From: Alcanivorax sp. 24
GTDB lineage: Bacteria > Pseudomonadota > Gammaproteobacteria > Pseudomonadales > Alcanivoracaceae
NCBI RefSeq assembly: GCF_004360225.1
Contig: NZ_SNUA01000007.1
Coordinates: 124,001 to 188,000, forward strand
Reading direction: 5' to 3'
DNA length: 64,000 nucleotides
The translations under genes and the position numbers were made by a program. The notes under the pieces are model-generated. The model ran no database searches. It worked only from the letters and a program-made list of their open reading frames with translations, and was not told the DNA's origin. Below, one piece after another: positions 35,501 through 41,759 of this stretch. Every line of letters begins with the position of its first letter. The stretch's first letter is position 1.

Positions 35501-38500
35501 GGTCAGTGCCATTGTTCTGGGGGAAGGGGTTACGGTAACGGATACCGGAACGGGAATCAGCTATAGTGGAGAGATTCCAGCGGGCACCTTCATCGAGAAT
35601 CTGAAATTGCCCATAGGGTCGACCATCAAGGCTGGTAATACTTTGACACTGACGTCGAACTTATACGCGAAACCCACGACCATATTGGCGGGGACCGAGT
35701 TGCTGGGACTGCGTATCAATTCCGCTGAGGAATTCAATCAAGATATCGTCCTGCCGGAGGGCACAGTCTTGCCGCAAGGCATGCGCATAGCACGCCTGAA
35801 AAGCGATGAGAAGGATCCGATCAAGCAAGCAATATGGTCGGTGGCGTCACTGTTGCCCCAGGGTACGCGGAGCTGGGACGTCAGTCTGGTGGCCGGTTCC
35901 GACCTGGCGTCCGCCAATCGGCGCTCGGTAAAAGCGGCCACGGAGGGCGACCTGATACTGGATAACCCTCATCTGGTCGGTCCCAAAGCATCGGAAATCA
36001 TCGGCGGACAGCCGGGCACCAGCGTCATCCGCACCGGCAGCGGCGACCTGGAGTTGATCGCCGCCCGCGACTTTCTGCAGGAAACCCCCTTCGGCATCTA
36101 CACCGCCGGCACCGCCGCCGAGGCAAGTGGCGCCCCCGAACGCCAGAGAGATCCGGATACCCTGCCCAGTGATACGCCCAGTGATACCTACGTTCCCGAG
36201 GATCCCGAGGAAGAAGATAAGCCCACCTATCTGAGTGTTGCCGAAGCCACACCCGGCTCTTTCGCCACGGGCGGCGGTAATATGCTGGTGCGGGTGGGCC
36301 GTGATATGAGGGGTAATGATTCCGATAATAGTGATCCGACGGCCAAGATGGAGGTCTTCGACTGGCTGTGGACCTGGAACGATCCGGCGAGTGACGCCGA
36401 GGCCTGGTGGATCAATACCGGGAGCTACGGGGTACCAGCCAACTACGATAATAGGTTTGAGGAACTGCTGCTGGCCTTTGACGGCATCGGCACCCTGGGC
36501 GGCGGTAACCTGGACGTTGCCGTGGGTAGGGATTTCGGCGTCTATGATCAGCTAAGCGATGGAACTCGCTTGGGCGGATTGTCCCTGGCGGTGGCCTCTT
36601 CCGGCTGGGTCAACGCCGGCGGCGAGCGCCAGCAGTACGGTGGTGGCGATCTGCGCCTGGAGGTGGGGGGCATCGTTAATCATACCCGCAGCAGCACCAT
36701 GGGTGTGGGGAACGGCAGTGTGACCAATCTACGCGGTGATGTGCTGGTGCAGGCCGGCGTCATTGGCCAGATCTGGAATACCTATTTGGTTAGTAGCACG
36801 GACACCGACCCTCGACCGAACGATGAGCGGCTGCAAGTCGATCAGAGGCAATATGGGGGCTTGCGTCTGGTGCTGGGCGATACCCAGGCCCGCGTCAATA
36901 CCTATGGTGATCTGCTCATCAATGTCGAGAACCCTGGTGCCAATGGTGTGGACCTGTGGACCGACCGCACTGAGGCGGCTTTGCTCAGCACCGGCGGTAA
37001 CATTGGCATGGGGTCCAGTTCCGGCACGTCGCCGGCCCGATTCAGCGTGATCGCCGCCGAGGGTACTATCTATGGACAAGGCAACAATACAAACGCCCGG
37101 AACTGGGTAGCCGAAACCACCGCCGACGGCTGGCTGGAATTCCTGGCTGGGGGTTCCATTTATACCCTGGGGGTGTCGTCAGCCTACGAGCCGGACCTGC
37201 TCGGTTCCACTGTCTCTCCCGCCCGATTTTATGCCCGGGAGGGGGATATCTATCAGTTGTACTACGGCTATTACACCAGCCCGATAGGATCCCAGTCGCT
37301 GATCAACCAAGCCGGTCGCCCGGCCCATGTGCGTGCCGGTCGGGATATCGTGCGGTATGGCAATAACGGCCTTACCGCCATGGGCCACTACAGCGATACG
37401 GATGTGTCTATTATCCAGGCCGGCCGGGATCTGATTTATATCGATACCCAGGTGGTGGGCGCGGGCACTTTGGAACTGAGCGCCGGGCGCAATTTCTACC
37501 AGGCGGACAGCGGCCAGCTGATCAGCCGTGGCCCCCATACGAAATTGGCCACCAGTGATCCCAGCGGCGGCGCGGACATCGTCATTAATGTGGGTATGGG
37601 AGAGGCGGGGCCGGATTACCAGGCGCTCATCGACACTTATCTGGACCCCGCCAATCTGGCCGATCCGGATCAGCCGCTTGGTGATCAGCCAGATAAGGTT
37701 GCCAAGACCTATGAGGAAGAATTGGCGGCTTGGCTGACGGCGCGCTACGGCGAGGATGTCATGGACGGCACCGATGCTCTGAGCTACTTCCTGGCCCTGG
37801 CGCCGGAGCAGCAGCGTATCTTCCTGAGAGAGGTGTACTACGCCGAGCTGCGCGAAGGCGGTCGGGAATTCAATGAGATGGATGGCCCCCGCTACGGCAG
37901 CTATCTGCGTGGCCGCCGCATGATCGAGACGCTGCTGCCGGAGATGGACAGTGAGGCTGGCACCTCGGCCTATAACGGCGACTTCACCATGTTCACCACT
38001 CAGCAAACAAACTCTGCCGGAAACGTTTCTGAGCAATCCAGTCTGATCCGCACCGAAGGCGGCGGCGATATTCAGATGCTGGTGCCCGGCGGTGATTTGA
38101 TCATCGGCCTGGAATCGGTGCGCCCGGAGAACGGTGACAATGGCATCCTCACTCAGGGCAGCGGCGATATTCAGCTGTTCAGCCAGGGCGACATCGCTCT
38201 GGGCCTGTCCCGCATCATGACCACCTACGGCGGCGACATCTTCGCCTGGTCCAACGCCGGTGACATCAACGCCGGCCGCGGTGCCAAGACCACCTTGGTG
38301 TACACCCCGCCGCGCCGCACTTACGACGATCTGGGTAATGTGACGCTGTCGCCGTCCGTGCCAAGCACTGGCGCGGGCATCGCCACCCTGGCTCCGATTC
38401 CGGAAGTGCCGCCGGGGGATATCGATCTGATCGCGCCGCTGGGCGTGATCGATGCTGGTGAGGCGGGTATTCGCGTGTCTGGCAGCATCAACGTGGCGGC

Positions 38501-38855
38501 GTTGCAGGTAGTGAACGCGGAAAACATCCAGGTGCAAGGGGAGTCCACCGGCTTGCCGGCGGTGGCGGCGGTGAACGTGGGGGCTCTGACCAGCGCCAGC
38601 AATGCCGCTTCCAGTGCGGTGCAGGCGGCGGAGCAGGTGGGCCGGCGCTATCAGCAGAACCAGCCTTCCATTATCAGCGTGGAAATTCTCGGTTACGGCC
38701 AGGAACGGCTGGAAGCGGGAGGCGACCGGACCAGCGCCGCCCCGGCCTCCCGGCCTGGAGAGGGCATGGTACAGGTGTTGGGGGCGGGGCCGTTGTCGGC
38801 GAACCAGACGGGCATGTTGACGCCCGCTGAGCGCCGGGGACTCAAGTCGCGCTGA
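26571..38855 (+). CDS. giant TpsA exoprotein, filamentous-haemagglutinin family (PdtA-like)
   Basis: The 4094-residue protein is the secreted partner of TpsB. An extended, basic signal region ends LALAVASILAVGAGQAEA (about residue 41). After an Ala/Gln-rich helical linker comes the TPS domain (about 115-320: DGHTTVRIEQTADKAILNWETFNVGRDTTVDF; RIQGDGTVMIVNRNGVVFSGSSQVNVRNLVAAAADI). A very long right-handed beta-helix of filamentous-haemagglutinin repeats follows. The C-terminal region resembles DUF3739 (GDINAGRGAKTTLVYTPPRR; GAGIATLAPIPEVPPGDIDLIAPLGVIDAGEAGIRVSGSINVAALQVVNAENIQVQG). Two sections, near residues 1010-1180 and 2900-3110, have lower GC and a different Val/Pro/Gly-rich character. 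No RGD-type or toxin domain was recognised. An adhesin or biofilm role is inferred. The nearest ribosome-like site before the ATG is weak (GAGAG). Confidence 0.95.
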   Translation: MLTKNTRPARRTPVRSVISRKPLALAVASILAVGAGQAEASSPRPFSPEWFAAARGAAAQNRANTAPTARPLAQQRQARERLQHSINNVGRTAAAVAAQRAAQEAARKAAQQAASNIPNGLGEGGLKVDVNPDTAGWLNAKDPTQTTKDGHTTVRIEQTADKAILNWETFNVGRDTTVDFDQQANWAALNRVNDPNARPSQIQGRIQGDGTVMIVNRNGVVFSGSSQVNVRNLVAAAADISDQQFTERGLYVDTNGSQPTFTDAAGNVTVDAGARITTHEPESVTQGGGYVLLMGREVNNAGEITTRRGQTTLAAGEDFYIRKGAGTEANQASTTRGNEVASTWEAGSDAGTVTNEGLIVAREGDITLTGHDVRQQGVAMATTTVNTRGTVHLLNSASDTEGKVTLGEGTVTTVVIEDDGETALDNQRDALIESSAELDGLRDDMITGAFDNIGLMADRRDQSRVEIVSGGDVVFEKDSLTLATGGQIAVDAGRRTQLNAGSELDVSGSVGVKVAMESNNVLINVQGNEQRDSPDNRDNGGLNNGDVWVDRRNLIFVPAGTGGYETDRWYTAGGLLEVSGYLDTQGHGIGEWSAAGGTVLLGGSEVVTQTGSSVNLSGGTLDVQTGYIAKTWLKGANGRLYDAATAPASMLYTGIYQGYERVSERWGQTDAWRNPLIAPERQLENGYTVGRDAGTLIINAPTAVLEGDIVAEVFQGERQNQAQDAGRDSYQQAQNRVARRGRLAVGEYGQYGLENAYGSDIRIGDFDDISEQLTLESDLSERLNTVWLDAGRLNEQRLGGLDLVSGGSISVESDLTLAEGGQLRLVSGQVEVDASVTARGGDTALTNILMPAGTSLTPIAFTDEDGNSELRLTENGQLDARGLWSNGLLESGENWKQAYVDGGDVTIEGTQDVTLAEGSLIDVSSGAALKADGELLGGRGGDITLGANVPLTTSSGSASPGGGTLVLDGELRSYGVAGGGELILETGQAVVIGDGGLETNGVLQAGETAPVDLTLIEDLVVREGQPLPLDYSYERTSAAPGEPVGDGELEVSMSDPLVTGADWVVPDAEHGTFYVTYQSPAGGYQVAYSGAIVPAGSSIIAKTPSNLGAWAADYVVPADVFPNGVPLVPSASVVEAGSPAPFDITIEAGSVLASGTSLPSDVRVKEVLVLNEADFQRGFSSYDINGHQGVLVSKETEIDVTMPVLRLAEGAFQASAYDEALETWQPELFLERPLDGELEQRGGASLALRSDLNGLGGAITVAEGARLEVDPGQSLLLSGRNQLTVDGTLRAQSGIIQVVSSFLTIGPASGSEDRIEIGENAVLDASGLAYTATDARGRRYGTVLGGGEVVLGAGAPDDFGDSNLYDTSNLFVVVREGALIDVSGASAGLDLGQANPSAVASDGGSLAMRSSSGIYFDGELRAGAGGTNASGGGLEVLLEGTLTTTPQATEEGSVLRNITLTQADTGSGYDDENLAYGQARFSVDALQDSGIDHLSLWARDAILFDGDVDLALGGSLSLTAVTLATSDHAAREVRLAAPHVHLAGRVNLPNPLGGGDSGVSPYLQFDNNAPLAEGDSQLSVEAALIDLGEGVLTFGARGSHDTPNGATLVELPGFADITLTSTGDIRLTGADLVATEALTFISQRLYPTTHSGNRIRVGLGDAGINGGPLEDAVLRFRYYDEERAREQAPPLSVYGYLSMEAPVIDQGGALYAPLGGIAFSRSHGNQGGPDSNYPTDLYGGIAPLSIQNLEMDVLLRRGSLTSVSAAGLVLPYGHLEGESYYYNGTEVRYDVAGNRGTEQKQRTATGIHFAAATFEAEDGAVIDVSAGGELRGVGFTTGRGGSVDILNTALANAAPWHAGEADAQVYAIVPGLSDSQAPLDPALGSHSKVGQRITIGDGVPGLPAGTYTLLPAEYALMPGGYRVELGRDMARYDTGIVASPAAGLYRAPVNTVNGLSGVSGSAPLWATVMSGDAVRRYGDYNETTLSEWVTNTLAQFGDTRLMGPLLPEDVRPLSFDFRYAASGDDRVFSFNGELRNTQVEDGRGGMVALYGKDLEVVAATGERDEADSGYITFLDEDLNHLGATVLGVGVNRDASRPSASGKTVIRSGATLRAGSLLVGGSGQGAVVVESGAVLDSRGQGQAGWSADNGFLISPLADVALLTVSNDRMQFGAASGNGTIRIEDGAGLYGEGTLALSAPGGLEIGDISLAASDLLLSMEDINIGEDAALAAAEAQGVLSGGWQLNQSTLDGLLALGELDSLSLQASDSINFIGSVSLDTYDDSGESQANLRFIGPAIYGLGGDGDTATIRTDQFIWSGLGYTSGREGSAEFEAGSVAPGEVIAGGAGTGTGAFRVEANEVMFGFNGLVGDQSANATLERLMLGFNDVTFGAQDRITSDLYGGLSVYQQKNSDDTFSGGNLTLSAPVLTGQAGSEMAYRTGGNLLVSRPDNAAAAAPADLDLGAQLSLEGNSVRVEGSIIAPSGKVAIESTEDLLLADGSLINVAGRAVEFFDVTKYSFGGAISLESAEGSIQQSAGSRIDVSAPYSDAGKLEASAANGTVDLAGELVARNPEEDPEGEGEGGTIRIKANTLPGFVALNQRLTDGGFDYLRGFETNEGDLTLGEEVRARHIEATANGGDLIVNGNLRAGGDYAGSIYLAAANDLRVTNGSTLDASGEQLKLDSYGDPIEGSNRAIINLTSRDGRLVLGDNVTLDVSAGGEARGTIDLNARRLDDPSETSATGNDVAVDAGTGLTVNGAKRVSVNGFWTYDDAPDDPDADPEGPAAQRVDQEYLDRIHEDSKGFVNAALANDALQQRLAGLKEAAGEAFSLRPGVEIVSATEDGNLRIDGDLDFSGYRYGPDVDAAVHGSGTAGVFVMRAGGDLEVNGSVTDGFYLPPNTPDSSYYIDLSNTLLRDEAVTLPVEAELAAGWNMQNVYREGGSLPFNLTVSGQYFQVSSGTVLPLDVTVTRSEPTLWNMELVSAIVLGEGVTVTDTGTGISYSGEIPAGTFIENLKLPIGSTIKAGNTLTLTSNLYAKPTTILAGTELLGLRINSAEEFNQDIVLPEGTVLPQGMRIARLKSDEKDPIKQAIWSVASLLPQGTRSWDVSLVAGSDLASANRRSVKAATEGDLILDNPHLVGPKASEIIGGQPGTSVIRTGSGDLELIAARDFLQETPFGIYTAGTAAEASGAPERQRDPDTLPSDTPSDTYVPEDPEEEDKPTYLSVAEATPGSFATGGGNMLVRVGRDMRGNDSDNSDPTAKMEVFDWLWTWNDPASDAEAWWINTGSYGVPANYDNRFEELLLAFDGIGTLGGGNLDVAVGRDFGVYDQLSDGTRLGGLSLAVASSGWVNAGGERQQYGGGDLRLEVGGIVNHTRSSTMGVGNGSVTNLRGDVLVQAGVIGQIWNTYLVSSTDTDPRPNDERLQVDQRQYGGLRLVLGDTQARVNTYGDLLINVENPGANGVDLWTDRTEAALLSTGGNIGMGSSSGTSPARFSVIAAEGTIYGQGNNTNARNWVAETTADGWLEFLAGGSIYTLGVSSAYEPDLLGSTVSPARFYAREGDIYQLYYGYYTSPIGSQSLINQAGRPAHVRAGRDIVRYGNNGLTAMGHYSDTDVSIIQAGRDLIYIDTQVVGAGTLELSAGRNFYQADSGQLISRGPHTKLATSDPSGGADIVINVGMGEAGPDYQALIDTYLDPANLADPDQPLGDQPDKVAKTYEEELAAWLTARYGEDVMDGTDALSYFLALAPEQQRIFLREVYYAELREGGREFNEMDGPRYGSYLRGRRMIETLLPEMDSEAGTSAYNGDFTMFTTQQTNSAGNVSEQSSLIRTEGGGDIQMLVPGGDLIIGLESVRPENGDNGILTQGSGDIQLFSQGDIALGLSRIMTTYGGDIFAWSNAGDINAGRGAKTTLVYTPPRRTYDDLGNVTLSPSVPSTGAGIATLAPIPEVPPGDIDLIAPLGVIDAGEAGIRVSGSINVAALQVVNAENIQVQGESTGLPAVAAVNVGALTSASNAASSAVQAAEQVGRRYQQNQPSIISVEILGYGQERLEAGGDRTSAAPASRPGEGMVQVLGAGPLSANQTGMLTPAERRGLKSR

Positions 38856-38869
38856 TCATCTCCGTTGAA

Positions 38870-38893
38870 CCCCGGAGCAAGCCCGCTCCGGGG
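38870..38893. other. GC-rich hairpin between tpsA and luxR solo 1
   Basis: CCCCGGAGC and GCTCCGGGG form a 9-bp perfect stem with a 6-base loop, 14 bases past the tpsA stop. No T-run follows. It ends just before the AGGAGG ribosome site of the luxR gene, so it may be a weak terminator, an RNA-processing site or a control of luxR translation. Confidence 0.55.
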
Positions 38894-38914
38894 ACATTGC
38901 CAGGAGGCACAAGG

Positions 38915-39706
38915 ATGTTCTACGACCGTGACGCGGCCAGTCAGATATTGGCGATGACCCGGGTGACCACGCTGGCGCGCCTGCATGCCGCCACCACGTA
39001 TCTGATTCAGATGCACGGGTTTCGCTTTTACTATTTTTCGCTGCGCGGGCAGCATGCGCTGACAGGCCGCGACCCGGTCACCTTGCACAATTTGCCGGTC
39101 AATGGCCGCCGGCCTGAAATGGATAGAGAGCCGGATCAGGATCCCCTCGCTCATTACGCCGCTACTCGTACCCTGCCCATGGATTGGAAGCAGATCATGG
39201 CGCTGCCCGGTTACCAGCACCGGGGTTATCTGCGCGTCATGGCGGCGCGGGCCCAACACGGACTATTAAGTGGTTGCACCGTGCCCTTGAGTCAGGCCAG
39301 TGGCGTTTTGGCGCGGCTGGATTTGATCTGTGATCATGATGACGAGGAAGCGGATCTCTGTATTCGCCGCTACCTGCCATACGCTTCTTTGCTGGGACAG
39401 GTCCTGTTGGATAAAACCCGGGGTCTGACCCGGCAAGAAGACGACGACCTGATGGAGCCCGATGGCGGCACACCGCTCACTCAACGGGAACGGGAGTGTT
39501 TGCTTTGGGCCAGTGAAGGCAAGACCAACGCGGAAATCGGTGCGCTGCTCGGCATCAGCGAACGTACCGTGGTGTATCACGTTCACCATGCCTGTGAAAA
39601 ACTCCATGCCCGCAATCGCCAACACGCGGTCACCAAGGCCATCCTGTCTCGAAAGCTGTTTGGTCCCACCAGTGACAGTTCCCGGCTGGTTGGTAACATG
39701 GTGTAG
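38915..39706 (+). CDS. LuxR-family regulator (solo 1), autoinducer-binding-like domain plus HTH
   Basis: The 263-residue protein has an N-terminal domain of the autoinducer-binding type (ATTYLIQMHGFRFYYFSLRG; DQDPLAHYAATRTLPMDWKQIM) and a GerE-type HTH (LTQRERECLLWASEGKTNAEIGALLGISERTVVYHVHHACEKLHARNRQHAVTKAIL). The Asp-Pro pair and the following Trp are kept, but the aromatic pair W57/Y61 of acyl-homoserine-lactone receptors is not: the aligned stretch reads NGRRPEMDREP. It may sense another ligand or none. No luxI is present. AGGAGG 7 bases before the ATG sets the start. It is a paralogue of the gene at 41760-42566. Confidence 0.9.
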   Translation: MFYDRDAASQILAMTRVTTLARLHAATTYLIQMHGFRFYYFSLRGQHALTGRDPVTLHNLPVNGRRPEMDREPDQDPLAHYAATRTLPMDWKQIMALPGYQHRGYLRVMAARAQHGLLSGCTVPLSQASGVLARLDLICDHDDEEADLCIRRYLPYASLLGQVLLDKTRGLTRQEDDDLMEPDGGTPLTQRERECLLWASEGKTNAEIGALLGISERTVVYHVHHACEKLHARNRQHAVTKAILSRKLFGPTSDSSRLVGNMV

Positions 39707-39759
39707 CGCTTGTCGCTGATCGAAGGCGATCACATATCCTTTCATTCCCAACTCCAACC

Positions 39760-39853
39760 ACGAATCCGCTGTGGGAGCGGCCTTGGCAGCGAATAGACGA
39801 ATAACCCGGCGCTGGCAATTCGCTTGCAAGCAAGCTTCCCACCGCGGCTTCGA
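39760..39853. repeat. two split halves of the dispersed palindromic element
   Basis: The right half CCGCTGTGGGAG...GGCAGCGAAT (39760-39794) comes first. After 23 bases a left half follows, ATTCGCTTGCAAGCAAGCTT (39818 onward). The halves are in inverted order compared with a full unit, as if a junction between two adjacent units was kept. Confidence 0.7.
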
Positions 39854-40090
39854 ATTCACCCCAAGAGCGGCCTTCATGCTTTGCCGATCACAGCAATCAT
39901 ATCCGTCAATTTATAACCTTTTGTCACATCTCTTCCCTGTTCGACAGCGGCCGAACCCGGGATGCAAGCGGGGTTCATAAAAGACAACGAAAAACCGGTT
40001 ACAAACTGCTGGAAACAACAAAGCCGTGACAAGAAAACGTCGCCTGATCGACCGGTAATATTCCCCGAAATGAAAAGGTTCGGAAACGCG

Positions 40091-40159
40091 CCCTCTTTAG
40101 TGTGGTTCATGCGGTTCGCCGCGCTTCGTTGCAATCGAACTAACCACTTTTAAAGAGGG
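40091..40159 (+). promoter_or_regulatory. 5' leader inverted repeat pairing with the ribosome-binding site of the LapA-like gene
   Basis: CCCTCTTTA (40091-40099) pairs with TAAAGAGGG (40151-40159) over 9 bp, and GTGGTT (40102-40107) with AACCAC (40142-40147) over 6 bp, with a small internal loop. A further hairpin GCGG-TTCG-CCGC sits in the apical part. The GAGGG at 40155-40159 is the ribosome site for the ATG at 40169, so the fold would hide it. The rest of 39854-40168 holds no gene. Confidence 0.5.
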
Positions 40160-40168
40160 TAATTGATC

Positions 40169-41446
40169 ATGAACACCATATTGAAAAAGGCGGCTCTGGT
40201 TGCTGCCATCATGTCCGCCCCATTTGCCGCTTCCGCTGCCAACCTGGTGGGTGGCGGGGCATCGCTGCCCGCCGTTGCTTACGTCGGTGATGGCTTTACT
40301 GTACCAGATCCCCAGGCACGGCTTTCCAGCAGTGTCCTTTTTGCAGGCATCAACCCCGGCACAGGTATGCCTTATAATCAAGTGACTGCGGATGGCACCT
40401 CTATTTTTGGTATCTACAACCAAGGGGCCAATAATGCATCTTATTGTCAGACCGGTAGCAGCACGGGTAAGCGGGTTCTGTTGAGCGCCGCTGACGAAAT
40501 CGCCTCAGGAAATTGTAAGGATTACAGCGATTCCGCCGATGGCTTCAGTGGGCCGAACGCACTGCCTGATTTCGCCGGCTCCGACGCGCCGCTGACGGCA
40601 GGAGACATCAGCAAGTTCATCGACTCAACCGATGGTTATCAATCCCAACGTACCAACCTGGTTCAGGTGCCGGCCCTTGGGGCTTTCTTGGGGCTGCCGA
40701 TGAATATCCAGGACGGCTCCGGTAACCCCATCACCAACGTCGATCTGAGCACCGCCGAAGTCTGTTCCATCTTTGACGGCAGCGCCACGGTTTGGAGTGA
40801 TGTGGGCGTACCTTCCAGCCAGCAAATCAAGGTCGTTTATCGCTCCGACGGCAGCGGCACGACGTTCGCCTTTACCCAGTATCTGGCGTCCGCCTGCAAC
40901 ATCTCTGCTACCACGTTCCAAACCGAGGAGCTGTACAGCGATGCCATTTCTCTGACCGTATATGGCAGCCGGTCAGTAGGTGGTAGCGGTAATGGTGGTG
41001 TGATCGATGCCGTAACCAGCACCCCGGGCGCCATCGGCTACGCCAACTTTTCCAACGTAGCCGCTGAGCCGGGTTTGGCTTACGCCTTGGTAGAAGGCCA
41101 CGATCCGGCTAGTGGTGGTAGCATTGTTGTCGCGGACCCTGACATCTTGATTGACACCGTCCTGGGTAATCCGGGCTCGAATGGTCTGCCGACTACCCAG
41201 TCCCTGAGCTCTGCTGGTGGTACTCAAGTGGGGTGTCTGGCTGTGGTGAATCCCGCTATCCAACTGACTCAAAGCTATCCCATCGTGGCTTTCACCAACC
41301 TGCTTACCTACACCAATAATAACCCCAATGCTACTGCGGTAGAGAGCCTGTTCATGGCTGTGAGCAATGCGTCAGGTCTGCCTGTTGGTTATGCCCCCGT
41401 CAGCTCTGGCAAAATCGACAATGTTATTAACAACTGCATTAACTAA
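40169..41446 (+). CDS. PstS-like/DING-type phosphate-binding or phosphatase protein (LapA-like)
   Basis: The 425-residue precursor has a signal peptide (KKAALVAAIMSAPFAASA), and its mature start ANLVGGGASLPAVAY is like the DINGGGATLP start of DING proteins. The two-domain periplasmic-binding fold shows FAGSDAPLTAGDI, QVPALGAFLGLPMNI, KVVYRSDGSGTTFAFTQYL (phosphate loop) and GAIGYANFSN. In P. aeruginosa the related LapA and LapB are low-molecular-weight alkaline phosphatases secreted in phosphate starvation. So this may bind phosphate or hydrolyse phosphomonoesters outside the cell. No ABC transporter genes are next to it. GC is lower than in the neighbours. A TTG at 40163 is an alternative start. 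A strong terminator follows. Confidence 0.85.
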   Translation: MNTILKKAALVAAIMSAPFAASAANLVGGGASLPAVAYVGDGFTVPDPQARLSSSVLFAGINPGTGMPYNQVTADGTSIFGIYNQGANNASYCQTGSSTGKRVLLSAADEIASGNCKDYSDSADGFSGPNALPDFAGSDAPLTAGDISKFIDSTDGYQSQRTNLVQVPALGAFLGLPMNIQDGSGNPITNVDLSTAEVCSIFDGSATVWSDVGVPSSQQIKVVYRSDGSGTTFAFTQYLASACNISATTFQTEELYSDAISLTVYGSRSVGGSGNGGVIDAVTSTPGAIGYANFSNVAAEPGLAYALVEGHDPASGGSIVVADPDILIDTVLGNPGSNGLPTTQSLSSAGGTQVGCLAVVNPAIQLTQSYPIVAFTNLLTYTNNNPNATAVESLFMAVSNASGLPVGYAPVSSGKIDNVINNCIN

Positions 41447-41472
41447 GCAGCATATCCGGTCCTGACCGGAGC

Positions 41473-41501
41473 GGGGCGCCCAAGAGGGCGCCCCTTTTTT
41501 T
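41473..41501 (+). terminator. rho-independent terminator after the LapA-like gene
   Basis: GGGGCGCC and GGCGCCCC form an 8-bp stem with a 6-base loop (CAAGAG), followed by seven T residues. It starts 26 bases past the stop codon. Confidence 0.95.
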
Positions 41502-41515
41502 AAAGGCTGTACCCG

Positions 41516-41681
41516 GTCATCCCGGGGTAGATAGTTCAATGGCTTAACGCCACTGAACGCCCCCTTCGGGGCGCCCTGCGGGGCGTCCAAACGGTGCTCT
41601 AAGCACCGTTGTGTGGCCCGGGATCTCCGTCTGAGGGGCACGGCTTTGTAGAGGGAGATGCCGGATCAAGCCCGGCATGAC
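41516..41681. repeat. CCCGG-type palindromic element, copy C, with a 91-nt hairpin-rich insert
   Basis: The outer ends GTCATCCCGG and CCGGCATGAC match copies A and B. Where those have a 6-base loop between CCCGG and CCCGGGATCT, this one has about 91 bases (41526-41616). The insert folds as four consecutive hairpins: 41535-41557 (9 bp, one mismatch), 41559-41572 (5 bp), 41573-41584 (4 bp) and 41591-41609 (ACGGTGCT/AGCACCGT, 8 bp). Confidence 0.8.
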
Positions 41682-41687
41682 ATGAGG

Positions 41688-41714
41688 GCTGTGGGAAGCT
41701 TGCTTGCAAGCGAA
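41688..41714. repeat. half copy of the dispersed palindromic element
   Basis: GGCTGTGGGAAGCTTGCTTG through CAAGCGAAT matches the right half of the 92-bp array unit. It abuts CCCGG element C, as element A abuts 70-nt copy 2. Confidence 0.75.
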
Positions 41715-41759
41715 TATTTCGACGGGCCCAGAATAAAAATGCCGAGGTTTTTACCCGCT

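Noticed and set aside
39905-39931. Possible Pho box before the LapA-like gene (TTGTCACAT)
   Set aside because: Only one half-site fits. The position 11 bp upstream (TTTATAA) does not match the consensus.
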